Of a DNA stretch of 53,222 nucleotides, positions 34,678 through 43,945 are shown piece after piece. The DNA lies in assembly GCA_913045375.1 (NCBI GenBank), contig CAJWQE010000009.1, forward strand, positions 1 through 53,222, read 5' to 3'. How positions within the stretch are numbered: the stretch's first letter is position 1; each line of letters opens with the position of its first letter. The notes below the pieces were generated by a model. It saw only the letters and a program-made list of their open reading frames with translations, was not told the origin of the DNA and did no database searches. Source of the DNA: an uncultured Halieaceae bacterium (GTDB lineage: Bacteria; Pseudomonadota; Gammaproteobacteria; Pseudomonadales; Halieaceae). Made by a program: the position numbers and the translations under genes.

Positions 34678-37629
34678 TTAGAGGTTGTAACGGAAACCGA
34701 CGTTATAGCGGGCACCAATCTGTCCTACGCCATATGTCTGGTAAACGCTACGACCGTGTGAACGGAACGTTTCGTTTGTGATGTTGATGCCTTCAACGTA
34801 AACCACTAAGCCATCAGAGACTTCGTAGGTGATGTTGCCGTCCCACTGCTCGTACTCTGTCTGGTAGCCAGGCTTGATGTCGCCACCAGTGTAGTAGCCA
34901 TCACGCCAGTTGTACGCGACACGAGCCTGAATACCGTACTTATCGTAGAAGAGTACAAAGTTTCGCGTATCAGACAGGCCCGCGAGTGCGAACTGGCTTC
35001 CGGTTTGCTCGTTAACATAGGTCGCTGAGCCGTCAGCCAGCGTCATGTTGGCGATGAAACCAACACCGGTATCCCAGAAGTTGTGTTGCCAAGCCAGCTC
35101 CCATCCGTCGATGCTTTCCTCACGGTCACTGTTTGTAAGCGTATTGACGTTAAACGGAACAGGGTCGTCTCGGCCAACCACACCCGTAATGACCTGGTTC
35201 GCGGCGTCAACGCCGGGCTGATCAGCAAAGTTCGCGAAAATGTAATCGCGGATCTCGGCGTTGCCAGGGTACTCACCGTTCTGTGCCTGAAGTGCAGCCG
35301 CCGCTTCCTGATACAACGGACCAAGACCTGGGCTCGCTAGCTGATCATTGAGGATGACATCCTCAAGAACACCACCAGCAATCCAGTTGCGGACCTTTTT
35401 GTCAAAGTAGCCAGCAGAAATGTAACTCGCATCACCGTAGTAGTACTCGAGTGAGAAGTCGAAGTTATCAGACTCGTAGGGGAGCAGACCTGGGTTACCC
35501 ACAGATGCAATCGCCTCGCCAGGAATACCTTGGTCAACTCGGGTAATGGTTGGCAGGTTCAGCGTTCCCACGAGTGATCCATATCCAGCACGAGCGATGG
35601 TTTGGCTCGCAGATGCACGAAGTACAAGGTCATCCGTCAGCTCCATGTCGAAGTCAATCGAGGGCAGGGTGAAGTCGTACTCACCTGCCAGAGCAGAGGG
35701 AACGCTTCCCTCAGCGCGAATGATTTCGAATTCGTTGGTTGAACGCCATTCGACTCGGTCGTAGGCTTGTGCCGCTGTGCTAGAAACAACCTCTGTCTCT
35801 TCGTAACGCACGCCAGCGCGCACGTTGAATGGACGATTGATAATTTCACCCGCAAAGTTCAGCTGCAAGTAAGCCGCTACGCTGTCTTCCTCGAAGAAGT
35901 CCTCACTATCCGGCGTTGAACTTGCACAGAAACCAGTTCCGCAGTCACCACCGTCGCTGGCTTGCGCGAGATGCATTGGATCGCTCTCGGGCAGGCTCTG
36001 TAGGAATTCCGCACGTCGCGCGAGATCTTCCATATTCGCCATGAAGAAATTGTTGTTTACCTGGGCGCCGCCAGCCAATTCACTGTAGACACCGGCGAGT
36101 GAGGCTGGAACAACAAGGTCTGCAACACTACCAAACGCTGACGTCTGGTTTTGACCCCAGGTATTTCGCTGAACGTTAGATCCTGCGGTGTAGTTGTCGA
36201 CTTCTGTCTGAGCTGCTCCAAAGTCGATCGTTAAGGTATCTGTCAGCTGGAAACTACCATCGAACTGTACCTGCTCGATGCCCATATCAGCCCAGCTATT
36301 GCCAAAGACTGAGCCAGAGATTTGAAGATCATCTGGTGAAATGGGCTCAGCCATATCCACTGTCAAAATTGGCAGTTCATTTCGGTAATCGACAGACGTC
36401 AGTGTGCGACCGAAGATAGACATAGCGACCTGAGCTGAACTACCGAACGCACTATTGGGCGTGCGAGTCGCCTCAGAATCATGGTAATCGAGCTCAAGAC
36501 TCAATCGATCTGTTGGGTCCCACTTCAGGTTAAAGCCTGTTGATTTACGCTCGTTGATCGATGCATCAACAAAAGCGCCCATCGAAAGGTCAGGCTGGTT
36601 GTTTGTCTCGGTGTACACGAGGGGACTTACAACGCCGCTTTCATTAATCCAGTTGCCGGACTGACCTGTCGGGCTAAACCAGACCGACATGCTGTTACCC
36701 GTATGACGCAGATCGAGTTCCGCATACGTGTAATCAAGAGTGGCTGTCAGTGTTTCGATAGGACTCCACTGCAACGTTACCTGTGCGTTTGTTCGCTCCC
36801 GATCCCACTCGTCAAGCGAGTAAGTTTGCTGCTGGGGGAGGCCAACAATATCGCCCTCAGAGGGCCCGTTGATTTGCTGTCCGTTATCGGGGACGCCGAT
36901 GCCATCACGCTCCAACCAGTTACCGTTCGACGCGGATGCCTGTCCTGATTGACGCTCTTGGAAGCTACCGGTGACCGAAATACCAACGGTGTCGTCCATG
37001 AAGGTCTGCGAAACCAGGAATGCAACTTCAGGCGTCCACTCGTCGCCCGTAAAGGAGCTCTGATCTTTCACACCCTTAGCGCTTATTGATGTGCGCAGGC
37101 CGGGGTTATCGAGGGGCTTTGCAGTCAAAACATTGATGGTGGCACCAATGCCGCCTGTTGGAACGCTTGCTTGAGCAGTTTTGTAGACCTCAACGCCCGA
37201 TACACTCTCTGAAGCGATATCACCGAAGTCAAACGAGCGACCAAAACCGCTGTGGGTTGGCATCTGACGACCATTCAGTGTCACCAGGTTAAAATCAGCG
37301 CCGAAGCCACGAACCGTTACACGAGCCCCTTCACCGCGGTCCCGGTCAATAGCAACACCGGTAATTCGCTGCAGTGCTTCTGCGAGGTTCGTATCGGGGA
37401 AGTCACCGATGTCCTCAGCGGTGATCGCGTCCACAACACCTGTTGCGTCTCGCTTGGTGTCCATCGCGCGCTTCAGGCTCGATCGGATACCTGTGACTAC
37501 GACTTCTTCCATTACCTGATCATTAGCGTTTTCGCTTTGCTGCGCAGCGACTGGTGCAGCAGCAACCGCGCCCAGCGCAACAGACACTGCGAGCGATACG
37601 CGTTTTTTAGCAAACAAGTGACGATCCAT
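34678..37629 (-). CDS. TonB-dependent outer-membrane receptor (Xanthomonas/Caulobacter type)
   Basis: A 983-residue receptor expected to import beta-glucan oligosaccharides across the outer membrane. A signal peptide (cleavage near AAPVAAQQ) is followed by a TonB box-like EEVVVTGIR, the plug domain (about 45-165, with VTVRGFGADFNLVTLNGRQMP) and a long beta-barrel ending GARYNVGFRYNL with the terminal aromatic pattern. The type resembles TonB-Xanth-Caul receptors, which commonly sit beside tryptophan halogenases, SapC and sugar hydrolases. The substrate is inferred from the neighbouring GH16 and GH3 genes. The ATG is preceded by GGGGTTACTC, also found before the GH16 start. Confidence 0.95.
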   Translation of the reverse strand: MDRHLFAKKRVSLAVSVALGAVAAAPVAAQQSENANDQVMEEVVVTGIRSSLKRAMDTKRDATGVVDAITAEDIGDFPDTNLAEALQRITGVAIDRDRGEGARVTVRGFGADFNLVTLNGRQMPTHSGFGRSFDFGDIASESVSGVEVYKTAQASVPTGGIGATINVLTAKPLDNPGLRTSISAKGVKDQSSFTGDEWTPEVAFLVSQTFMDDTVGISVTGSFQERQSGQASASNGNWLERDGIGVPDNGQQINGPSEGDIVGLPQQQTYSLDEWDRERTNAQVTLQWSPIETLTATLDYTYAELDLRHTGNSMSVWFSPTGQSGNWINESGVVSPLVYTETNNQPDLSMGAFVDASINERKSTGFNLKWDPTDRLSLELDYHDSEATRTPNSAFGSSAQVAMSIFGRTLTSVDYRNELPILTVDMAEPISPDDLQISGSVFGNSWADMGIEQVQFDGSFQLTDTLTIDFGAAQTEVDNYTAGSNVQRNTWGQNQTSAFGSVADLVVPASLAGVYSELAGGAQVNNNFFMANMEDLARRAEFLQSLPESDPMHLAQASDGGDCGTGFCASSTPDSEDFFEEDSVAAYLQLNFAGEIINRPFNVRAGVRYEETEVVSSTAAQAYDRVEWRSTNEFEIIRAEGSVPSALAGEYDFTLPSIDFDMELTDDLVLRASASQTIARAGYGSLVGTLNLPTITRVDQGIPGEAIASVGNPGLLPYESDNFDFSLEYYYGDASYISAGYFDKKVRNWIAGGVLEDVILNDQLASPGLGPLYQEAAAALQAQNGEYPGNAEIRDYIFANFADQPGVDAANQVITGVVGRDDPVPFNVNTLTNSDREESIDGWELAWQHNFWDTGVGFIANMTLADGSATYVNEQTGSQFALAGLSDTRNFVLFYDKYGIQARVAYNWRDGYYTGGDIKPGYQTEYEQWDGNITYEVSDGLVVYVEGINITNETFRSHGRSVYQTYGVGQIGARYNVGFRYNL

Positions 37630-38042
37630 GTTTGGAGTAACCCCGACTAGTTATTGGTTAGAAATATTTTGCAGACGCTAACATCCCACGAGCGCCAGCG
37701 GTAGGACAGGTGGCATGAGACAAGTCGGGATATCGGTGCGGTAAATGGGAAGCTCCCGCGCCGCATACAATTGTGGCGCACAACGGAGGCTCGGTTACGC
37801 GTAAGCTGCCGACATTTTAGGGCCTATAAAACAAGAGCAAGTGTGATTCGCGACCGCATCCATTTGACCTCTTCTGGCGACCTTACCGTCGCAAACATCG
37901 TGCATCGAGGAGGGTCGAGGCAGTATTTTCAAACCTTCATCACATCGTCTCGCAGGGGCCCGTGCTTGCCGACGATGTCAGGGTGGCTCCTTGGGGTTGG
38001 CTGCTAATTGTTTTGGGTGGGCAGCGTCGCGAAGGAGGTAAG
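37630..38042. promoter_or_regulatory. divergent regulatory region between the TonB receptor and second GH3
   Basis: 413 bases without a supportable gene. GGGGTTACTC (minus strand, 37635-37644) leads into the receptor start. GCGCC/GGCGC arms at 37758-37779 enclose the small palindrome ACAATTGT (37767-37774). On the right a full-length ribosome binding site, AAGGAGGT at 38032-38039, precedes the GH3 start. Promoters for both genes must lie here, but I cannot place them with confidence. Confidence 0.45.
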
Positions 38043-40574
38043 ATGAAAAAGAACATGAAGAAAACTGTGCAGGGGAAAAACGTGCGATCACACTACACAT
38101 TGCTGGGCTTACTTATATCAGTTGGCATCTTATCTGGCTGCCAAGGCCCAACTGCGGGGAACGAAGTCGATCTGACCTGTGCGTCGGTGGCATCAGATCG
38201 GGCGGGCATGGTTTCCTGTGCGACATCGATTGTTGAGCAACTATCGGTTGAGCAGAAAGTTGCGCAAATGATTCAGGGCGAGATTCGGGGACTCACCGCA
38301 GACGATGTAAAAAAATACGGGCTGGGGAGCGTTTTGAACGGTGGCGGAGGGTTTCCGGGCGGAGACAAGTACGCCACCCCACAGGATTGGATTGATCTTG
38401 CCGATGCCTATTACAGTGCTTCGGTTGACGCCTCTGAAGGGAACGCAGGCATACCGATTGTTTGGGGAACCGACGCAGTACACGGGCACAACAATGTCAT
38501 GGGTGCGACGCTATTCCCGCACAACATTGGGCTGGGGGCGACCCGTGATCCAGACCTGGTGGCCAAAATCATCGGTGCGACCGCAAGGGAGGTCAAGGCA
38601 ACCGGGATTGATTGGATCTTTGCGCCAACCGTGGCGGTTGCTAAAGACGCACGATGGGGGCGCACCTACGAGTCGTTTAGCTCCGACCCAGATATTGCGG
38701 CCAGTTTCGTGGCTCCCATTGTCGAGGCGATGCAGGATGAGGGCGTTGCCTCAACGGCGAAGCACTTTATCGGGGACGGCGGTACATTACGCGGTGATGA
38801 CCGTGGTGATACCAGCATGCCGCTCGAAGAATTGGTGGCCGTCCACGGACAGGGTTACGTAGAGGCTATCGATAGAGACGTGATGAGCGTGATGTCGTCA
38901 TTTAACAGTTGGTATGGCGAGAAAATTCACGGCAGCAAAGCCATCCTCACAGATCTTCTCCGTGACGACATGGGTTTTGAAGGCATGGTCGTCAGTGACT
39001 GGAACGGTGTTGGTGAGGTACTTGGCTGCACCAACGATAACTGTGCTCAGGCGATCAATGCTGGTGTCGATATGGTGATGGCACCGGGCAACTGGAAACC
39101 CCTGTATTACAACATGCTCGATCAGGTTGCGACCGGTGAAATTTCGATGGCGCGAATCAACGAGGCGGTCGAGCGCATATTGGTCATGAAAATGCGGGCT
39201 GGGTTATTCAACCGTGGACTTCCCTCCGAGTTCGCAGATGACTTTTCAGATCAAATCGGCCACGCAGATCATCGTGCCATCGCTCGTGAAGCCGTGAGAA
39301 AGTCGCAGGTGTTGCTGAAAAATCAAGGGGGTGTTCTCCCAGCATCCCCCACCGGGAAGTTCATCATTACCGGTCCCGGCGCTGACAATATTGGACAGCA
39401 GAGTGGTGGCTGGACGGTGAGTTGGCAGGGGACGGGCAATACCAATCAGGACTTTCCTGGTGGCACCTCGATTGCGGCAGGGCTGACTGCGCAGATTGAA
39501 GCTGCTGGTGGGTCGGTGACCTCAGATACGAATGCGGATGCTGATGTCGCGATCGTCGTTTTTGGCGAGTCTCCCTATGCGGAAATGCAAGGTGACGTCT
39601 ATTCCGTTGCCTGGTACGACCAGCGCGGTGAAAGGGCTTTAATAAAATCACTCAAGGCACGCGGTATTCCTGTTGTGGCGGTGTTCTTGACGGGTCGCCC
39701 AATGTGGGTCAATGACATATTGAATGATAGCGATGCTTTCGTCGTATCCTGGCTGCCCGGCAGTGAAGGCCAAGGCGTGGCTGATGTCTTACTGGCTGAC
39801 GCGCAAGGCAACCTCCAGTTTGATTTTGTGGGCAAGCTACCGATGCCGTGGCCAGCACTCGACGTAAACGCGATCGATCGCGATTTACCTGTCGACGAAT
39901 TTGTTTTCCCGATCGGTTATGGATTGTCGGTGAAAGATGAGTTGGCCTGGTCGGTGTTATCCGAACAATTGATCGGTGCCGATAACAGCTTGGATCAAGA
40001 GGTCTTCAAGGGTGGTCCCAGAGGAAATTGGCAGCTTTTCACTGGCGATCCCAGTGACTGGGCGGTCGAGGTTACGGGCAGTGAGTCACAATCCTCGACT
40101 GGCAGCGTGGTCGTTCAGGCCATTGACCGTGTGGTTCAAGAAGATGCTCGTCGTGTGACCTTCACGGGCGCTGATAAGAGGCTATCGGTGGTCTACATGC
40201 AGTCTGAGTACCCCACAGACCTCACTGACTTGGATGAGGCGGGTGGTGCGCTTGTTATTGATTTCAAAGTAGTAAAAAAGCCGACAGCACCCGTGAATTT
40301 GAGAATGGATTGTAAGTACCCGTGCTCCGGAGCGGTCCGATTCACAAAGGTCTTGCTTAACGCACCTCGCGGTGAGTGGACTCAAAAATCCGTACCGACG
40401 GCCTGTTTTGCTAACGAGGGCCTGCAACTCTCTCAAGTGAACACGGCTTTTGTACTCGCAACTGAAGGTGATATAACGCTCGATATCTCGGAGATCAAAC
40501 TGACTACGACGCCGGCGATTCGCTCGATCGTATCGTGTGCAGATTTAGTCAACGACACAGCGTTTTTGAACTAA
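38043..40574 (+). CDS. lipoprotein GH3 exo-beta-1,3/1,4-glucanase (ExoP-like)
   Basis: An 843-residue lipoprotein (lipobox LSGC, Cys33) with GH3 N- and C-domains (about 60-620) and a C-terminal beta-sandwich (about 670-830), the architecture and size of the marine glucan exohydrolase ExoP. The nucleophile is Asp319 in VVSDWNGVGE; KHFIGDGGT and ARWGRTYESFS are substrate-site segments. It should trim oligosaccharides to glucose. The ATG follows a consensus AAGGAGGT by three bases; an open frame to 37962 is probably untranslated. The sugar symporter gene follows after 30 bases, indicating an operon for hydrolysis and uptake. Confidence 0.94.
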   Translation: MKKNMKKTVQGKNVRSHYTLLGLLISVGILSGCQGPTAGNEVDLTCASVASDRAGMVSCATSIVEQLSVEQKVAQMIQGEIRGLTADDVKKYGLGSVLNGGGGFPGGDKYATPQDWIDLADAYYSASVDASEGNAGIPIVWGTDAVHGHNNVMGATLFPHNIGLGATRDPDLVAKIIGATAREVKATGIDWIFAPTVAVAKDARWGRTYESFSSDPDIAASFVAPIVEAMQDEGVASTAKHFIGDGGTLRGDDRGDTSMPLEELVAVHGQGYVEAIDRDVMSVMSSFNSWYGEKIHGSKAILTDLLRDDMGFEGMVVSDWNGVGEVLGCTNDNCAQAINAGVDMVMAPGNWKPLYYNMLDQVATGEISMARINEAVERILVMKMRAGLFNRGLPSEFADDFSDQIGHADHRAIAREAVRKSQVLLKNQGGVLPASPTGKFIITGPGADNIGQQSGGWTVSWQGTGNTNQDFPGGTSIAAGLTAQIEAAGGSVTSDTNADADVAIVVFGESPYAEMQGDVYSVAWYDQRGERALIKSLKARGIPVVAVFLTGRPMWVNDILNDSDAFVVSWLPGSEGQGVADVLLADAQGNLQFDFVGKLPMPWPALDVNAIDRDLPVDEFVFPIGYGLSVKDELAWSVLSEQLIGADNSLDQEVFKGGPRGNWQLFTGDPSDWAVEVTGSESQSSTGSVVVQAIDRVVQEDARRVTFTGADKRLSVVYMQSEYPTDLTDLDEAGGALVIDFKVVKKPTAPVNLRMDCKYPCSGAVRFTKVLLNAPRGEWTQKSVPTACFANEGLQLSQVNTAFVLATEGDITLDISEIKLTTTPAIRSIVSCADLVNDTAFLN

Positions 40575-40604
40575 AAAGAGCAGAACAATAAAAAGGAAAT
40601 CGAT

Positions 40605-42185
40605 ATGGCAACCATCGATATGGTGATTGTGGCCCTCTACGCCGTCGGATTGTTTAGCTTGGCACAATGGGTGTCTCGCGACTCGGGTCAAGCCAAAACC
40701 ACCGAGGACTACTTTCTCGCTGGAAGGACCTTGCCGTGGTGGGCAATTGGCGCCTCACTGATAGCAGCCAATATTTCAGCAGAGCAGATTATTGGCCAGT
40801 CGGGCCAGGGTTATGTGGTCGGTTTGGCGATCGCCGCCTATGAATGGCAGGCGGCTATCGTGCTACTGGTGGTTGCTAAGTACTTTTTGCCTATATTTCT
40901 AAAGCGCGAAATTTACACCATGCCGCAGTTCCTACAGACCCGATATGGCACAGGGGTGAAGTCCTTGATGTCTTTCTACTGGATTGTTCTTTATACCGCG
41001 GTCAATCTAACGGCTGTGCTGTGGTTAGGCGGTCTGGCAATCGAGAGCCTAACAGGTGTGAGCGTGATGTCCGCCATGATGGCGCTTGCTGCTTTCGCGG
41101 TGCTGTACTCGCTTTACGGCGGTCTGAAGGCCGTCGCTCTGACGGACATAATTCAGGTTGTGATTCTCATTTTGGGCGGATTGGCCATCACATGGCTTGC
41201 ACTCGATGCTGTAGGGGCAGGCCAGGGCGCCTTGTCAGGATTGGCTCGGCTCGGTGAAGAGGTCCCGGGCCACTTCACAATGATTCTTGATGAGTCGCAC
41301 CCTAGCTACAACGATCTCCCTGGCATCTGGACGCTTCTGGGCGGCCTTTGGGTGCTGCATTTCTCCTATTGGGGCTTTAACCAGTACATCATTCAACGCG
41401 CCCTAGGTGCGGAAAGTCTCGCTGAGGCACAGAAGGGCCTCGCATTCGCCGCTTTTTTGAAACTGTTAATCCCTGTCATCGTGGTCGTACCGGGCATTGC
41501 GGCCCTTGTGCTCGCACAGGATGGCGCATTGGCCGCCGAGGTTCTTAATGACAAATCAGACCGAACCTATGGCGAGTTGATGAAGCTGGCACCGGCTGGC
41601 TTGCGGGGTCTTGTCTTTGCGGCGTTGATAGCAGCTATTGTGTCCTCGTTAGCTTCGATGATGAACTCAATTGCCACTATCTTCACCATGGATATCTATC
41701 GTCAATACGCGGGGAGTGAGCGTGATGAGTCGCATTATGTGATGGTTGGACGGGTAGTCGCCTTCGCCGCTATGTTGATCGCCCTTGTACTTGCCAGACC
41801 GTTTTTGGGCGGTATGGAGAGCGCGTTCCAAACCATTCAGGAATACACCGGCTTCATCGCCCCTGGTGTGGTGACGATTTTCCTCCTAGGCTTCTTCTAC
41901 CAACGAGCCAATGAGGCCAGTGCCTACGCAGTTTTGATTGGCTCGGTTATTGCGAGTCTTGCCCTCAAGGTGATGATGCCGGATATGCCCTTTGTTTTAA
42001 GGATATGGCTCGTTTTCCTCGCCAACATTGTTCTGGGTGTTCTGGTTGCAAAGCTGACGCGAGAGCCCGAGGCAGGACAGCCGGTGTTGCTCAGCGATAT
42101 CGTATTTGGCACGACCCAGGGATTTAACGTAGCGGCTATTGCTGTGACGCTGATTCTTGTTCTGATCTACGCCGCGTTTTGGTAG
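40605..42185 (+). CDS. SSS-family sodium/sugar symporter
   Basis: A 526-residue inner-membrane transporter of the solute:sodium symporter family with about 14 hydrophobic segments. The beginning (TTEDYFLAGRTLPWWAIGASLIAANIS, shortened to its key DYFLAGR and SLIAANISAEQ elements) is typical of sodium/glucose SGLT-type members, as are GLRGLVFAALIAAIVSSLASMMNS and the QEYTGFIAPG segment. With the upstream GH3 it forms a two-gene unit, so glucose released by GH3 is the likely substrate; other hexoses remain possible. AAAAGGA-type ribosome binding site precedes the ATG. A strong terminator follows the stop. Confidence 0.92.
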   Translation: MATIDMVIVALYAVGLFSLAQWVSRDSGQAKTTEDYFLAGRTLPWWAIGASLIAANISAEQIIGQSGQGYVVGLAIAAYEWQAAIVLLVVAKYFLPIFLKREIYTMPQFLQTRYGTGVKSLMSFYWIVLYTAVNLTAVLWLGGLAIESLTGVSVMSAMMALAAFAVLYSLYGGLKAVALTDIIQVVILILGGLAITWLALDAVGAGQGALSGLARLGEEVPGHFTMILDESHPSYNDLPGIWTLLGGLWVLHFSYWGFNQYIIQRALGAESLAEAQKGLAFAAFLKLLIPVIVVVPGIAALVLAQDGALAAEVLNDKSDRTYGELMKLAPAGLRGLVFAALIAAIVSSLASMMNSIATIFTMDIYRQYAGSERDESHYVMVGRVVAFAAMLIALVLARPFLGGMESAFQTIQEYTGFIAPGVVTIFLLGFFYQRANEASAYAVLIGSVIASLALKVMMPDMPFVLRIWLVFLANIVLGVLVAKLTREPEAGQPVLLSDIVFGTTQGFNVAAIAVTLILVLIYAAFW

Positions 42186-42203
42186 ACGCTGTGTGTGCGA
42201 AAT

Positions 42204-42232
42204 AAAAAAAGGCCCCGTGCGGGGCCTTTTTT
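42204..42232. terminator. bidirectional intrinsic terminator
   Basis: GGCCCC and GGGGCC pair around GTGC, with seven A before and six T after, so it can terminate both the symporter gene and the converging aldehyde dehydrogenase gene that ends at 42261. Confidence 0.93.
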
Positions 42233-42260
42233 GTGTTTTGCTTTATCGTTCATGTGAACT

Positions 42261-43730
42261 TTACTTCAAGCTCTTTTTGGTCAGCGTACGGTAAATTTTA
42301 TCCTTCCAACCAGTGTAGGGCGGAGCCAGGTACTTGTTCATCGTGAAGTTAGCCTGATGGAATACCGGACGCATTTTCGAGCAGGAATTGAAGCCCTCTT
42401 TGCCATGATAATGGCCCATTCCACTGCCACCCACACCACCGAAAGGCAGATCGTGCTGAGACACGTGCAGTAGCGCATCGTTAATCGATACTCCGCCCGA
42501 CATAATGTGGTTGATATAAAGATCAGATAGCTTCTTGTTCCTCGTGAAGGGGTACATAGCGAGCGGTCGGTCGCCCGAGTTCACGTGCTCAATCACCTCT
42601 TCCGGAGTCTCGTAGGTGATGACCATCAAGAGAGGGCCAAAGGTTTCACGGTTTCGGATAATCATCTCGGGAGACGTATCGATCACCAACTGTACCGGGA
42701 CTTTGCGTGTGTCAGGGTTGGGTTCTTCACCCGTTGGATTGATGATCTTTGCGCCGTAACTTTTCGCGTCCTCTAGCGTCGCCATCATTCGGTCGTAAGC
42801 TCGCTGATCGATCATGGATGTGTAGTCATCGCTATCGATCGTTGGGACATTGGCTTTCAACCAGTAGCCGCAGAGCTCGATGAACGCATCTAGCTGCGAT
42901 TTGTGGACCATCACGTAGTCAACATTCACGCAGATTTGCCCAGCATTGAACTGCTTTGCAAACATGATTCGCTCAACCGCTTTTGCTAGGTCGTAGTTGG
43001 GATCAATGATGGCCGGCGACTTACCCCCAAGCTCTAAAATAACCGGGGTCAAGTTCTCTGCAGCTGACGCCATCACCTTTTTGCCTGTTGCGCCAGAGCC
43101 AGTGAAAATAATGAGATCAAACGCGAGCTTTGAGAATTCGATGCCCACGCCACCCGTCTCTTCGATAAAGAACAACTTGTCCTCTGGAAGGTATTTCGGT
43201 GATAGCTCTTGTAGTAATCGAGTGAGGTTCCGACTGTTCTCGGACATCTTGACCATCGCTCGGTTACCCGCGGCAAAGGCAGTCGCAATTTGAGAAACCG
43301 CAAGGAAGACCGGGAAGTTCCAAGGAACAATCAGGCCCATCACGCCCAGCGGTTGTGGAATAACGGTGTTACTTGCAAACGGGAACATGGTCGCATCGAT
43401 GTGACGCTTTTCAGGCTTCATCCACGACTTAAGGTTTTTGAGGATGTCGTCAATGCTGCCGCCGGTGCCAATGAATTCGGCGAACATGGTCTCGTGTTCT
43501 GAGCGATGTCCGTAGTCGAGTGAGATTGCGCGTGATATTGCGTCCACGTTATCCCCAATCATCCGCTTCAGCTGTTTTAGATGCTCTTTGCGCTCCGCTA
43601 GTGATGGATTGGGCGCCTTGTGATACGCGCGCCGCATCTCGTCAAGCTTCATCTGCATCGAGGTTCTGATGGCCTCGGCTTGTTCGACGGATTCGGCGAT
43701 AGACGGATTAATTTCTGCGATCGAGTTCAT
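42261..43730 (-). CDS. coniferyl-aldehyde-dehydrogenase-type aldehyde dehydrogenase
   Basis: An NAD(P)-dependent aldehyde dehydrogenase of 489 residues, of the shorter class that includes coniferyl aldehyde and long-chain fatty aldehyde dehydrogenases. It shows VPWNFPVFL, FTGSGATGKKV, the glutamate in ILELGGKSPAI, and nucleophile Cys267 in AGQICVNVDYV. The C-terminus ends in a basic tail (RTLTKKSLK) after YTGWKDK, possibly for membrane association. ATG 43730 is chosen because GAGG lies five bases upstream; the frame continues 20 codons further. The physiological aldehyde cannot be told from the neighbours. Confidence 0.9.
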   Translation of the reverse strand: MNSIAEINPSIAESVEQAEAIRTSMQMKLDEMRRAYHKAPNPSLAERKEHLKQLKRMIGDNVDAISRAISLDYGHRSEHETMFAEFIGTGGSIDDILKNLKSWMKPEKRHIDATMFPFASNTVIPQPLGVMGLIVPWNFPVFLAVSQIATAFAAGNRAMVKMSENSRNLTRLLQELSPKYLPEDKLFFIEETGGVGIEFSKLAFDLIIFTGSGATGKKVMASAAENLTPVILELGGKSPAIIDPNYDLAKAVERIMFAKQFNAGQICVNVDYVMVHKSQLDAFIELCGYWLKANVPTIDSDDYTSMIDQRAYDRMMATLEDAKSYGAKIINPTGEEPNPDTRKVPVQLVIDTSPEMIIRNRETFGPLLMVITYETPEEVIEHVNSGDRPLAMYPFTRNKKLSDLYINHIMSGGVSINDALLHVSQHDLPFGGVGGSGMGHYHGKEGFNSCSKMRPVFHQANFTMNKYLAPPYTGWKDKIYRTLTKKSLK

Positions 43731-43945
43731 GATTGCCTCGTTATTGTTGATGTAGCCGAAAACAGTAACGCCGTGAGGACGCCAATGCAATGGACTTTTG
43801 ATGGTCTGTTACGTGCTGTTATGTGCCATTTTCGGGCACTTTTAAGGTCTTTTCTGACGCAGATCGAGCTGATCACCGACCCGTGATTGCTGCGTCGCGG
43901 TGAGGTCGCTATGCTGGAGCAAAGACAACAAGAGCGAACTTTGAA

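Noticed and set aside
37771..38007. Small open frame upstream of the second GH3 gene
   Set aside because: Arg/Ser-rich, no ribosome binding site, and it lies in a divergent promoter region.
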